From contig JAYXKI010000001.1 in the NCBI GenBank assembly GCA_037892935.1, forward strand, positions 3,224,001-3,288,000: DNA of 64,000 nt, written 5' to 3'. The notes beneath the pieces were generated by a model. The model searched no databases, had not been told where the DNA came from, and was given only the letters and a program-made list of their open reading frames with translations. The stretch's first letter is position 1. Each line of letters opens with the position of its first letter. A program made the position numbers and the translations under genes. Positions 34,504 through 47,030 of this stretch are shown piece by piece. Source of the DNA: Phlebopus portentosus (lineage: Eukaryota > Basidiomycota > Agaricomycetes > Boletales > Boletinellaceae).

Positions 34504-37500
34504 ATGTCTTCTCCTCCGGAGAGCGCGCCAACACCGCGGGTTTCGACGAGCGACAGGACTCAGCAAGGCCCGATCTCCATTTTCGACCTCCACCTTAGAT
34601 ATCTCCAGGATTCGTATCTTAGTTTCTTCCAGGAGAGGTTCGTGTCTCCTAGCCACCTGTCTTATACGTTCGATCCGCTGACTTGTAATGCTAGAGCAAA
34701 GATAGAGGAATCCTAGTAAGCATCCGGCTGTATACCAGTTCTGTATTTGTCTTTCTGAGATTCGTCAGTGTCGACTCTCTGTTGCGCTTGCATAAGAAAA
34801 CGAAGACTATCGATACCTATCTCGACCATGGAACAGAACCAAGCTCGGTACGCCAGGTCTGGTCGGAAGTTCGGGACGGACTAGAAAGAGGTGAGCATAG
34901 CAGTCCTGATACTCGCGCCTCTAATGACAGCTACGCGCGCATTGTAGAGGCCCAGTGTCGAATGGCCTTCGTTTCAGCTCTGACTGTGGACGTCATCAAT
35001 CCGATCGTCTCGCTCAAGGTCAGTTTCTCATTCACATCACCAGCTTAGACTTTCGAACATCCTTCTTCCTCAGGAAACTCAAGATCGAACGCGAAAACGC
35101 ATCAAAGACGATCTTAAGGAGTCTGCCACCGCGCATCAGGACTATCTCGATAATGTACTACCGAGGCTGAAACGAACCTACTTCAAGAAATGTCAGGACG
35201 TCGAGGTACGCATGAGACTTAGTCCTTATATAGAGGTTTTGAAGTCAAGTTCTTAAGGACAATAAGTTGAATGCGTTGTCTCCGCCACCTTCCGGGTCCA
35301 CAGAGGCATCGGTTGCCCTTAGCCCTACCAGATCTAATCCCAATACAAACCCGGTCGTCACAAACCCTCAGCCCTTGAGGCCACTTTCTCGGCGTGCTTC
35401 CGGTCACCATCCTCAATCACGCAATCGTTCACCGTCGGCGTCGAATCCACTCCATGATCTTGCTAATCAAGGTGGGTACTGATGGTTCAATGCTAGCCCA
35501 ATCCCGACTTGAAGTTGTTTCTCCAGGGAAGAGACAGCTTAACCAGCTAATGACATTCCTTGACAATAAAGGAGGCTCTCTCAAAGAAGGCGTCACTGGT
35601 GGAAAAGCAGACACGGCTGTACGATCAGTGCGAGCAAAGCGCGAAGCAGATGAAGCAGGTGCGTTCTACTGTTTATGATACCTATTGGTCCGTACCGATT
35701 GGGCTTTTTCAGATAAGGAATACAGGAAAGGTATACACTGGCTCGAGACACTCAGGCTCCGCCGGGCCAAGATCTTGGAAGGAGCGTTTCAGGTGAGTAA
35801 TGCCGGATCCGTGAGCTGTCCATTTGACAGTCCATTTATCAGAGTTTGGAACTCTTTATCGACGAATCAGCATTGCAAATTAAAAACGCTCTGGAGAAAT
35901 ACACGGCAAACATGCTGTAAGCCGGGATTTCGTGCATCCTCTGAAATTGACTGATGATACTTTAGGGCAACGAGCACCACAGTAGCCCGCCTCGCTTCTC
36001 ACGCACAGAGTTTCATAACTCATGTCTCGCCGCAGAAAGACCTTGCATCCGTGGCTGCATTAAAACCGCGATACATCAAGCAGTCGATTCCGAAGCGAAC
36101 GCTCTATACGAACTATTACGTGGGGGACTGTAATGATCTCATCTTCGGTGTGAGTCTTGTAGATTACGCAACATCCCGTGGTCTTCAGGATGGAGAGATC
36201 CCGAAGTTGGTGCGACTGTGTATCGAAGAGGTTGACAAACGGGGTCTTAATTCAGAGGGCATTTATCGGGTTGGTAGTCGTCGTCCATTTTTTCACCAAG
36301 AAATGTCTCTGAGATCTACGCAGGTGTCCGGGCGCCATGCTGCAGTTCAGGAGGTGAGTCTCAAAGTTAGTTCGGGACGTAGATAATGCTGACTTTCGGC
36401 ACCGAAGATGATGCACCAGGTGGAGAGGGACGAGAAGAATTTCCAGTTCTATCCTTCCGATGACGTGTTCGTGATAGCGTCTTTACTCAAGGTATGTCAG
36501 TTCATTCCCCTAGGAACGAATTTGGCTGATTACAACGTAGCAATATTTGCGCGAACTCCCGGAGCCTCTATTCAAGTTTTCTTTGGAGGATCGTATGAAG
36601 CACACGGAAGGATTAGGCAAGTGCTTGCGCTGACAACATAAACCGTCCGTTAACTTTCGTGGGATTTCTTAGAGGAACATGTTCAGAACAACTTCCTTTT
36701 CCTTCGTGGACGGCTGCGTAGACTTCCTGCAGTACATCAGGCCACACTCAAGGCGCTTGTCGAACATCTCGCGCGTATTGCTGCAAACAGCGAGCGGAAC
36801 AAAATGGATCCCAAGAACTTGGCTATCATTTTTGGTGGTGTGCTCTTTGGCGAAGATGAATTGTCTAAAGCTTCGGATCTATTGGCAATGCAAACTTGGA
36901 AGGTTCGTTATGATCAATGTGACTACGATCTAAATAATAGAATCGCATCCTATATAGGATTCGTTGATGGAGGATATTATTGTCCACGCAAACATCCTTT
37001 TTGACGACCGTGCTGGGACAATACCGAGCCAAAAGTCATTGCAGTCGATGACTTCGCTTCCCGTCGAGGCTGCGATAGTTCCTTCAAGCAAGAGTAACTC
37101 TTCGAGTGATAGCGAATATGGTTCTTCATATGCGCAAACATCTAGTGCATTACTCCGGCCTGAGAAGCTGAAAGCCGAATCATCACCTACTCAGGATTTC
37201 GCACCACGTTTGCCACCACGACCGGGCAACAGTATCCATCCGTCGCATCGCTCGGCAAATCAGTCGCGAGTAACCGATTCTGAGACAGAAGATGAAGCTC
37301 CGCCTGCACTTCCTCCCCGGCCAAAAGCTAAATCGGAAGGACAGGCAATTTATACTTCCGAGGGATCTGTGTCTGAACCCCAGTCTTCGCCCATTTCGGA
37401 GCGACTTGACGATTCGCTCATCGGAACTGAACTCACTATGCCGTCGGCTGGACCTAGTTCGCCGACATCCGTCCGCTCGGCTCGAGTCCAGCGGTTCGAT

Positions 37501-37590
37501 GCCACGCATACCGATGATAGTGTAGAGACCGACGTTGACCAGCAAACGACACCTATCCGACGCTCACACGAGACCTCGTCTAGCTCATAA
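34504..37590 (+). CDS. F-BAR/RhoGAP protein (Rgd1/Rgd2-like)
   Basis: Starts MSSPPESAPTPRVSTSDRTQ at 34504. The F-BAR (FCH) region follows, with AKIEESYVDSLLRLHKKTKT, then long helices (ETQDRTRKRIKDDLKES, YLDNVLPRLKRTYFKKCQD, EYRKGIHWLETLRLRRAKI). The RhoGAP domain has FGVSLVDYA, IPKLVRLCIEEVDKRGLNSE and GIYRVSG, which contains the arginine finger. It then has LKQYLRELPEPLF and MDPKNLAIIFGGVLFG. The Ser-rich tail has two SH3-type proline motifs (LPPRP) and ends at the TAA at 37588-37590. F-BAR domains bind curved membranes, and RhoGAPs switch off Rho/Cdc42. The protein probably works at the cell cortex, where the Ysc84-SH3 protein in this window also belongs by family. Confidence 0.92.
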
Positions 37591-38099
37591 CGAGGGTATT
37601 CAGGAAACCCGCTGTATTCTTTGGCTTGACCTCCCGAGCAACGCTACTATTTACCTTTGTTACTTTACGATTGTATGTGTTGCAATCTGTTTTCTACGCC
37701 GTTGCGCGTGCAGACGCTTTACTAAATGATTCGCTGTGTGCCATGTCCTATTATTCTTTCCTTTTCCTTCTTCGTTTAACAATTACCAACTGTATACATT
37801 CCGAACAGCTGTTGATTACTTGTAGCAGATCGTGTCCAACAATGTTTTACTTCTATACTCCTGTAGTCCTTTATTACTTTGAATTATCGGTATGTCACAT
37901 AATAATAATATCATTGTCTGTATTCCACCATCATCATGGAAGCGACCTGTCGATGACGTGGAATGTGTCTGGAACCCGGAGACAAAATGTGTAAGAGTGG
38001 TTGTTTGGCTTTGAATAGACTCGACAATTGTACGTGATTTGTACTCCTTGAGATGATCATACAGCTCTGACTCGGGCTACAGCTACAGCTACATAAGTG
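37591..38099. other. Convergent spacer, no supported gene
   Basis: 3' flanks of the RhoGAP gene and of the decayed MFS gene. Contains a short run of agctac repeats (about 38077-38092). Nothing else supported. Confidence 0.5.
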
Positions 38100-40000
38100 T
38101 TATACAGTTGTCGAATACGTGTTACTTCTCCTGATTCTTGACAATAAAGGACGCTCCCCTCCATAAAAGAAATTGGCCAAACTGCATAACTCGAACAACA
38201 CTGATCCGTAAATGAGCATTACCGCCCAACAGCCCTTTACATGCGAATATATTTGGCCGGCCGCGATCGGTCCAACTTGATGAGGTAAGAACTAAGAAAT
38301 TTGTGGAAAGCGTTTGTATTTCGTACCTGCTGAACCGGCACCGTACGTGATGTTGAAAATCCATAGATGTGCCCGACTATGAAGCACGTAATTTTAGCGG
38401 AGGTCAAACACTCAGAGGTCTTTACTTACAGCCGACACCATTCTTGTTTCTCACGATGGAATTAAGTTCAGATGTCCATGGTGGCACAATTGCTGACATC
38501 ATGAAGTCTGAGAAATATTGAATGAAGTTCGACTACGAAACAAGAAAGAACCACTTATTAGCAAGGGCAAAACAGGTGATGAAGAATGCGAGATGGCTTC
38601 GGATAACCATGAGGGCATACCAAGGGACTGCCAATGCAAGACAGACGACTGTGATCCATTCCACTCCGGACCGATCAGAAATCCACCCAGAAATCGGCGA
38701 CGCTAAATCAAAAGAGTAAGGTATGCAATATCTGTATTGAAGGAAAGAATACGACAAACCAAAGACAGCAGCGATCGCACTTGCTAAAATAACTAGACCG
38801 ACTTTCGTAGAATTGAAGCTGTATAATTCTTGTAGCCGTAGGCTAATGTGGGCTCTAAACCAGCATACTGTAAACGATTCTTCAATTACATGTCAGCGAT
38901 TTCTGTAGATGATCACAGACTATCATCTGCTTGCCCGTAGATAAGAATACTAGAGAGAACCACGATCGTCCGTCTAAATGTGAGCATAAACTTCCAAACC
39001 TGATATTCCGGGAGTCTATGGGGGACTGAGGTTCCGGGAGCTTGGATTGCATCATCCCCCTTCTGTTCATTACTTTCATGCGTCGTTTCTCTAGGCACTG
39101 ATGCTTCTGAGACTTGTGGATAAGTGTCATCAGGTCGAGTAGCCATGTGATTGGTTGAACCCTGCAACACCGTTTACAATTTAAAGCTGGAATTACCCTC
39201 TGTCCTGATGGTCTCGAGCGGCATCGCAGGATCGTAAACCCCAGCGGAGCGCATCCTTTCTCTCAACAACGAGCAATCTTCCAAGAAAATCGAAACCAGT
39301 CACTATAATTCCAAAGATAAACGGAGAACGGAAGCCGAAACGATCATAAAGAGGACTGGAGGTGCTGCCAGCATTCAGAAAGGATGTAAGTCAGGACTAA
39401 TGTTGTGCGATTTTGTGAGGGGCAATCGAACATACCCGACAGTAAGTCCAGTCATTGCTAGATCGAATGGAACAATAAACTGTGAAGCTTCGGTCAGTGG
39501 CGCGCTACTCACACCCGGTCTTATCCTCAGGAACTGTGTCCGCACTATACAAAAGGTAAATGATTCGTAAGAGACGGCCTCTTCAATCGAACTTACAGAA
39601 GAGCGAGACCAATAACTCAGACCACGCACGAGCCTATTCCTTGCAGAACTCGCGCGATAATCATCACCGGATAATTAGGTGCTTCCATAAACATCACCAA
39701 ATTACCCATAAGGCTCGATGGACCCCAAAGCATCAGTGAGCGACGCATTTGATATTTCTCAGAGAACCAAGAACATGTTGGAGAAACCAGATACTCTTGT
39801 CAGTAATAGGCTGATAGCTGTACGAACGCAGGACGTAGACCCATCACTAAGACAAGTAGTTCATATGTAAAAGTCAGGATCATTAGGTAAGCCTTTCGAG
39901 CTGAAATGGGACAACCGGAATTATGACAGAGTAAACCATCAGGTCAGTCAGCAGACCCGATTTGTTCATCAAGGTAGTCAGTCTGATAGATCTACGACAT
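38100..40000 (-). pseudogene. Decayed MFS (DHA1-like) transporter
   Basis: The reading frame can be followed as pieces of a 12-TM major facilitator: GLLTDLMVYSVIIPVVPFQL (TM1), IIARVLQGIGSCVV, LYDRFGFRSPFIFGIIVTG, SPISGWISDRSG, HIYGFFNITYGAGSA and VGPIAAGQIYSHVKG. It is not intact. In the conserved block after IGSCVV, a TGA (39619-39617) stands where the family has a codon for Trp. Near 38836-38842 one base is missing between EPTLA and RLQELYSF, shifting the frame. The part around 39760-39900, which should hold TM2-TM3, is not readable in any single frame. Two independent lesions in a gene whose neighbours are intact point to a pseudogene. The related family exports drugs or amines. Limits are approximate. 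Confidence 0.8.
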
Positions 40001-40772
40001 GAGAAAGATTTCTTGTCGCCGTATCCAACAACTTCAATGTGACCAAGTTAGCGATACATTTTTTTTTGAGCTGATGAGAAGTACACAGGTACTGACTCAA
40101 AGTAATGAACCAAACGGATGAGCGTCATTTCAACCCCCATGGCTTGCCCCGTGCATGCAACAATCTAGATGATTGCATATTTGAAGGCAGGTCCATGCAT
40201 TAACATTTGTTGCAGTAGTCCGCGAGGCGCTACTAAGCACACCGGGCAAAAAATCATTCCAAGCCCTTAGAAATTTGATTGGAACAGGAGAGCTCTCATC
40301 CGATTGGCTCGTTTTCCATTCTGGGCAACATTTTCACGGTTCGGAAATGACTTTTCGCCCGATGTGAAGGGTACTAGTGGTGGTTTCGGACACATCGCAA
40401 TTAGAAAGTCGGGATATAGAACTGGCTAACTCAGTCGAAGTCAGAATCCAGTAACCAATGAGGATACGTATTGGTCAGTCAGACCACGATGCACAGGGGG
40501 CATTTGGCCACCCGCAACGTATCATGTAGGCATGTAGGTAGTCCAACTACACACCAACTACACACTCGCGCGTAGTCTATGTGCTTTCTAGCGAAATTAA
40601 ACAAGGTAGCGCACAGCCACGTTCCATTTTTGCTACCCAGTCTCTACAGAATAACTTACGCCTCGATCCGGTGGCCGTCTAGACCTGCTTATAGGAATAC
40701 ACGATCTCGTTTCGCTAAAGCTTTGTGTTACAGGGCGAAATATACTCGTACACGATAAAGTTCGTACATTCG
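40001..40772. other. Intergenic, no supported gene (772 bases)
   Basis: Upstream of the MFS relic and downstream of the PHO85-like gene. It may contain unrecognisable 5' remains of the MFS gene (an ATG with short frame near 40120). Tandem short motifs based on aactacaca occur at 40541-40566. No supported gene. Confidence 0.45.
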
Positions 40773-42275
40773 TCAGCTGTGTCCATATGCTTGCGGTGCG
40801 TACTGCGAAACAGCATCGTATCCTGGCTGACCCTGCGCATTCTGAGAATACGCAGCCTGCATCATCTGACGCTGAGCTTGGGCCTGGGCCTGGGCTTGTG
40901 CGTGTGCACGTGCCTGAGCCTGAGCTTGCGCTTGCGCTGCGGCATGCGAAGAATACATTGGTTGCATAGGTTGCACGTATTGCGGAGGTTGCTGCTGAAC
41001 TTGACCCTGGAAAGGATAGTTATACATAGGTGGCGCCATCGTTCCCGTGGCCGAGGAACTTCCGACACTGTAGACGTTTGGAGCAGTGCTCGTGAAATAC
41101 GGATGACTCAAAGCTTCTGCTGCGGTAATTCGCTTGGCCGGATCGAACTGAAGGAGTCGCTCAAGAAGATCACATGCTACACAACAAGATCAGTGCCGGA
41201 AAGTTCAGAGAGAAGATGACCAACCTTGCGGAGACGCTTTGGGAATTATTTGTTGAAACGGGATTTTAGGGTATCTTGGATATTGTTTTAGTGTTATTTC
41301 GGGCTACATCAAGCATCATCAGACACTGACTCGCGAACATCTATTAGGCTTAGAGCACTCACAGAATCAGCAGCAATCTTCCTCAAGGTCCGCTCATCGG
41401 GTGTACCAACTATGCGCATGATATGCAGAAGCTGGTCCTGATTGTCCCGCCCGCGAAAAAGTGGAACACCAGATATCATTTCAGCAAAAATACATCCGCA
41501 CGACCAAACATCGATCGAAGTGTTGTATGTCCTTGATCCAAGAAGGACATCTGGTGCACGATACCATAACGTCACGACCTGCAGATACTCTTTGGTAAAA
41601 AAAAAACATATTTACGCCTGTGTCCACTTACTTCGTTTGAGAAAGTGTTGACTGGAACACCAAAAGCACGGGCAAGCCCGAAGTCGCCAATTTTCAACTC
41701 TCCCTTTCGATTAATTAAAAGATTCTGCGGTTTGAGATCACGATGAAGGACACGATTTTCGTGACAAAATGCGGTGCCTTTCAATAGCTGGTACATGAAA
41801 CTGCGAACTGTGGCTGGATCAAGAGCACCACGATCTCCGTGTGTATCCATATACTTCTTCAGATCCTGCTCGCAGTACTCAAATATGAGTACGAGTTTTG
41901 TTTCGGTGTGAATAACGTCATGCAAGCGGACAATATTGACGTGTTTGAGCTCTTTCATGAGGGAAATCTCCCGGATGGCTGTAGATGGGGTCCCTTCCTC
42001 TGCATCAAGGTGGATTTCCTTCAAAGCCACTATCTCATTCGTAGTCCGTGATCGACCCTATTGAGATGGCTCAAGATGGTTCCAATCATGCACACGCGGG
42101 TGCGTACCTTGTATACCGTGGCATACGTTCCTTCGCCTATGATAATGCATTGAGGGCTAGTATTGCAATCCATTTCTTGAGTAGTGACGCACCTAATTTC
42201 TCAAGCTTAAGGACAGGTCAGTTGCATCCTCAAAATAAGTATACGGAGTTCATAGCGCACCTGCACGTAGTTCAT
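40773..42275 (-). CDS. PHO85: Pho85-type cyclin-dependent kinase with Ala/Gln-rich tail
   Basis: Starts [20 protein letters not shown] at 42275 through three short 5' exons, giving a complete glycine loop. It has the catalytic Lys in VALKEIHLD, the cyclin helix [20 protein letters not shown], the catalytic loop [34 protein letters not shown] and [20 protein letters not shown]. The [16 protein letters not shown] form and the short activation loop without the Cdk1-type Thr context point to Pho85/CDK5. In yeast, Pho85 with different Pcl cyclins controls phosphate, glycogen, polarity and cycle responses. The kinase core ends near [20 protein letters not shown]. About 100 further residues follow, rich in Pro, Tyr, Ala and Gln, including an (AQ)n run; the tail is absent from the short yeast form. 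The stop is at 40775-40773. Confidence 0.93.
40871..40943 (-). repeat. Imperfect Ala-Gln dipeptide (GCN-CAG) repeat in the Pho85 tail
   Basis: About 12 Ala-Gln/Ala-Arg/Ala-His dipeptides are encoded by a degenerate six-base repeat of gcycag type. Codon variation and the R/H interruptions show that it is an older, imperfect repeat. Confidence 0.85.
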
Positions 42276-42861
42276 CGGGGTGGTCGATCCAAAGGGTGCC
42301 AGTTTGAAGACTTCGATGGAGCACCGAAGAGGTCCTTTATGTATCACAAAAAAAGAAGAGACGTGGAAGAACTGCTGTGCACAGATTTGTGGGTGCGTGG
42401 CTCCGACCGATCTGGCCTGATCACAAGGACAAAAGGAAAGACAAGAAATACGAATTGTTGAAGGGTTGTTGTGTGCGGTGTCCCGCCTTTTATAATCGGG
42501 ACAACGAAACGGCAAGTGGCAGATCGTGATCAAGTGTTGAAACTGGCCTGCCTTTCTTCTTCGAGCTCGTACCACTGATGCAGATCACGTGATTTAGAAT
42601 TTGATATTTATTTCTAGTGTTCTTCTTTTTAGTCTCCTGACCTGTTGATTTTTTTCATGAACAGCAAAACGTATATTCGCGGTATATATCCTTACAGAGT
42701 TTCTGAGAGTAATGTATAATACGTGAGGACGTTAATTGCTTGTAGTTGAAACAATCTACCGCGATGTATATTGCCTTTTCTAGTTGATCGACGCAAAAAG
42801 TTTAGTTTTCAGATTCAGAAGAAACAGAATGCTCAGGACGTGTTCAGTTCTTCATGTTGTC
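42276..42861. promoter_or_regulatory. Divergent promoter between PHO85 and UTP5
   Basis: 586 bases lie between divergent start codons. AT-rich from about 42590 to 42760 (tatttatttc, gtataatacg). No named motif found. Confidence 0.4.
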
Positions 42862-45406
42862 ATGGCCGCACCATCACAGAAGCCCAGAAGGAAACGCAGC
42901 AAGTCTAGCAAGTCGCGACCTGCTGCTACCTCATCCATCTCACAGCCAGCGTTCGAAGATGCTTGGCCGTCTACCGTCCTTTCTGCTTTCTCCCCGGATG
43001 CGCGACTCTTCGCCTTCCTGTTGTTAGCAATTGACAAGCACCGACTGCACGTTCTGGATACTACCACCAATCAATCAATTGCTGAATGTATCGTCGATCG
43101 AGCTCGAGCAACGTGTCTCGAATGGATTGCGTATGACGCTACAGGCCTAGGTGTTTCGATGAATGGAGAGAATCTTCCTTCAAAAAAGCGGAAGGTCGCA
43201 GTTAGTCTTGACGAGACAAGCCGGTCTTCCAGCTCAATTGGAGGGACGCAGATGGAGTGGTCAATAGGCCTTGGGTTGTCTGACGGAAGTGTGCAGATAT
43301 TTTCAGTCAGGGAGGGCCGAGTTGTCAAAACTCTGAAGGGAGCTGACAACAATTCTGCTGTGCTCGCCATCGCAGTCAATAGTCTTCACGGCAATGACGG
43401 GCCCCTTATATGGACCTCGAGCACTGATGGTGCCCTCCGGCTTTGGGATACACGAAATGCGGTAGTTATTGTTAGCTCCCAGAAGAAGGATTCGCAATAT
43501 TCTGCTCTCGTTGTTCGTCCTCGATTGCGTTCAAGCGCAACGCACGTCTTAGCAGCTCATTCCACGATCCGCCTTCTTTCTTTTTCGACCGATGAAACTT
43601 CCAGCGAGGACTCCGACAGCGATGAGCTAGAAGAAGTCTGTTCCTTCAGTGGTCACGCCTCCCCTGTGAAATCTCTTATATGGGAACACTCATCTTCCCC
43701 AAGCAGGAGGTTTCTCTCTTGCGCTGAAGGAGATCGATTTATTTACCTGTGGAAGGTCCCCCGGCCAAGCTTAGAAAGAGGCGATCTAGTGGCTTCATAC
43801 GCCTTGGATGCGGACGTTCTTCAACTAGATATCTCCCCCTTTCCGGGAAGGCAAATCCTTCTTGCTGTTTCCTCGTCAGGAAAGGTGGTACTTTCTCCCA
43901 TTCCTGAAGATCTGGATGTTCCATCAAATATAACCGAATCTGCCACAAAACCGCAAGTTGTTACGCTATTGCCTGGATCCGTAATTAATTTGCCAAAAAC
44001 GTTCCCCCCGGATATCCGCATTGTAGCCGCTACGTTCCTGGAAAATGATCCCAGCAAGATACGAGTAGCGATTGCAAGCGGTGGGGTAAAAGTAGCGTTT
44101 GAGAACTTGGTACGTGGGAGATGGTCTTTTAGAGGTTCATCATGACCTTATTGCGCTCTTCAATAGGAGTATTTAGACCATGCTGGTCAATTTATCCCGG
44201 AATTGATTCTGAAATCAAGTTCGTCTGCCTTTACTGTTGATAAAAGTGCTGGTGATGCGATGGTGAGTACTTTCGTTGTGACTTCTCCGTTCGTGGTCCA
44301 ATGCTTATGTTTGCATCTTACTCAAGATTGCCAATAAACGCTACAGCGAGCCGTCAGATCTACCTGTCGCAACCGGTGCAGAGACTCCTCATGATCCGTC
44401 GCTCGATGCTACCGCCGATCGAGATGTGGATGGCCTACTTAACGCCGATCTTGCAGAACTCAGTCTCGGTCAGCGTCTTACTGTGCGGTCGGATGCTGCT
44501 GCAGAAGGACGGACGGCAATGGAACGAAATCCATTGGGAAGCAATGCAGAGGGAGCTCACGTTGAGGGACGCAAGGAACGATCACGACCACAAATGATGC
44601 ATGTTCCGACACACTCGCTCACGCGGACGCTCGTTCAAGCGCTGCATGCTGGTGATACAAGTCTGCTTGAGGCTTGTCTTGTCCATTCGGACGAGACTGT
44701 AGTTCACAGAACGGTTGCCCGCTTACCAGCACAGCTTGCCATCCCGTTACTGACAGCATGCGTTGAGCGGTTAGGTCGTGGCGCCCGAGGAAATAATATA
44801 AAAGGTAGAGGGGGAGGTGCAAGCGCACAAAGAGGTCTCTCACTGATGAAATGGGTACGCGCTGTGCTGGTGATTCACACTGGTCATTTGATGACTGTTA
44901 GTACATTCACCGCGTAAAGATTTCAGCTGATACCATTTGCGACTCGTACATTGTAGATGCCTGACCTCATAGCACGGCTTTCGCTCCTACACTCGACTCT
45001 TATGACTCGACTTACGCTTCAGGAACGCCTCCTGTCACTAAGCGGACGATTAGATCTTGTTCTCGCACAGGCAGAGCTTCGATCTTCCAATGCACCAGCA
45101 CCTTTATCGTCAAAAAAGAAAACAAAAAAAGCCGGGAAGGCAGTAAAACACCCATTAAAATACGTTGAAGGGGAAAGTTCGGATGAAGGGGTGGAAGACG
45201 AAGAAATGCAGGTCGAAAATGAGGAAGACGATGAAGGAAGCATCGAGGACGTGGAACTAGATGAGGTCAGTGATCAGGTCAGTGATGAAGGGGAATCGAA
45301 TAGTGAAGACGAGGAGAGTGATGATGCTAATTTAATGGATGGTTCCGTGGACGACGAAGCAGAGGAGGAATATGACGAGGAGTCATGGGAGGAGGATAGC
45401 GATTAG
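42862..45406 (+). CDS. UTP5: Utp5/WDR43, t-UTP component of the small-subunit processome
   Basis: Starts MAAPSQKPRRKRSKSSKSRP at 42862; an earlier in-frame ATG (42784) is less likely because the codons between look like leader. An N-terminal beta-propeller follows (WPSTVLSAFSPDARLFAFLL, TQMEWSIGLGLSDGSVQIFS, LIWTSSTDGALRLWDTRNAV, FSGHASPVKSLIWEH). After an exon with NLEYLDHAGQFIPELIL comes the Utp12-type C-terminal helical domain (HSLTRTLVQALHAGDTSLLE, LSLMKWVRAVLVIHTGHL). The end is a strongly acidic tail (EDEEMQVENEEDDEGSIEDV), stopping at the TAG at 45404-45406. The order matches Utp5/WDR43, which helps start rRNA transcription and early 18S processing in the nucleolus. Most of the propeller is in one long exon. 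The gene is convergent with the Fpg gene. Confidence 0.9.
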
Positions 45407-45456
45407 ATTGGCATTTCGCAACGCACTACCTTACGGGTAGACCGTGATTGCAGGCG

Positions 45457-47030
45457 TCATGATACAAAGTTGTGAACCACAATTGATCGTTCCTTACGAC
45501 GTTTCCGGCCCTTAGCCCGTGCCTTCCCGCGAGTCTATAGAGCAATGTACCAGGTCAGTTATTTCCTAACAATCCCAAAAGGTTAGATAGAACCTTTCTC
45601 TTGGGAAGTCTGGCAGATTCCTCGACGTCAGAAAGAGACGTCAACGAGCTTTCTTCATCTCCCTAGAGACCCGATCATCGAGTGAACATGTAGAAATAAC
45701 GTAAATATGCTACCTCATGCAAAACATGTCCACTATCTTTGTTAAGATGCGAAGACTGAACCTTTTGTAGCTCTGTCACAAATGCAGATGTGCGACCTCC
45801 AACCTTTAGCCATTTGATGGTTGCAGGCTGGCCGGAGGGCTTCCCATAAATAAGACAACCGCGAACCCAAGAAAGATGTAAATTTACCTACAAGTTTCAA
45901 TGGCGTCGCGTGTTTCTTCTTGCCCTTTCCCTTTATAATTTCATGTCATCCAGCTTCCGAGCTGCCCAGGCATATTACTGTACTTACCCACCGGTGATTG
46001 AAAAGCCAATTATCCGGAAACTTACTTGGATCCGCATCTAACGACACAGCGGTTTGGCAGACATAAGAAGTGTTCTTGTATAAAGCTGCCACTTGGTCGG
46101 ACGACAGCGTATTGCACCTTTGCTCCGGATGGACATGCGAATGGTACAAGATCTCGTCTAAGTGGCCATTTTTATGAGACTGGACGCAAGTTAAATTACT
46201 TCGATAAGAACGTACCGGCTACCCAGTTGCCAACCCCTGCGCTGAAGGACTGATCAAGCAGAAGAGCTTTCACAGGGCATGATCTTCTTAGCACATTCCT
46301 CGAAAACTCATCGGGGTCGGGCATGCTCTGGATTGGATCAAAACCGAGGAGTGAAATTGGAGGTTCTTTCATCGGTTCTTTGCAGAGACGAATGCGTCCC
46401 AGACGACGAGCATCTGTAAATGCAATTTGGGTCTCCGACCCGGAGGTCGATTCCGTACCAGAGAGGTGCAGGATGAACTGGAGTAATAAGGTCCTTTGCT
46501 AGAGAAATCATTGTCTGAACATACTAACTTTAGAGAATCGTGGAGGCCACGTCGAATCAGTTTTCTTTGGGCCTTCTTTGTAGTACAGATGCTCCTCCCC
46601 CTTAATCTGTCGAAACGGAACGGGTGAACTAAGAGAGAAATTATTGACGAAATGCCGAGTCTCACGTACAAGGATATTTCCGGTCATTCCGAAGTGCAAT
46701 ACTGGCCTTGCACCGTCACCGTCTAAATCGAGGAAAAACACCTTCCCATATCTTTTTACGTCTTGCACAACGCGCGACTGGACGATTTCTGCCTGAAACC
46801 ACTAATTACAAAATGCTGTGATCAAGTGGCGACAATAGCACTCACAAACTCCGTGTGTGATATGCCCGAAAACACAATGGGGTCTTCGTTCGTCTCCACA
46901 AGCGTGATCCTCTTTCCCTGAGCATGTTTTCTGATAAATCTCGCGGCTCTTTCCACCTCTGAAGACCACTACATATGAGTCAACCGTTGAACAAGCACAA
47001 TAGACGGATTTTACCTGGAAGTTCCGGCAT
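45457..47030 (-). CDS. Fpg/MutM-type formamidopyrimidine-DNA glycosylase
   Basis: The spliced N-terminus is MPELPEVERAARFIRKHAQG, with Pro2 and Glu3 being the catalytic residues of the Fpg/Nei family. It continues VFFLDLDGDGARPVLHFGMT GN and the helix-two-turn-helix LLLDQSFSAGVGNWVADEIL then YHSHVHPEQRC. The family removes oxidised purines and cuts the strand by beta-elimination. There is no zinc finger. Instead there is KWLKVGGRTSAFVTELQKVQ and a lysine/arginine-rich end (KARAKGRKRRKERS), as in fungal and plant zincless Fpg proteins. The last exon, and so the stop at 45459-45457, rests on one inferred intron; without it the protein would stop near 45569. It shares a 156-base divergent promoter with the Ysc84 gene. 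Confidence 0.88.

Noticed and set aside
38070..38095. Short agctac repeat as a possible minisatellite or array
   Set aside because: Only about three units; no larger repeat or CRISPR-like spacing.
40725..41219. Plus-strand open frame rich in Leu/Arg opposite the PHO85 tail
   Set aside because: It is the reverse complement of the Ala-Gln repeat and kinase end of a clear CDK gene; repeat composition keeps it open.
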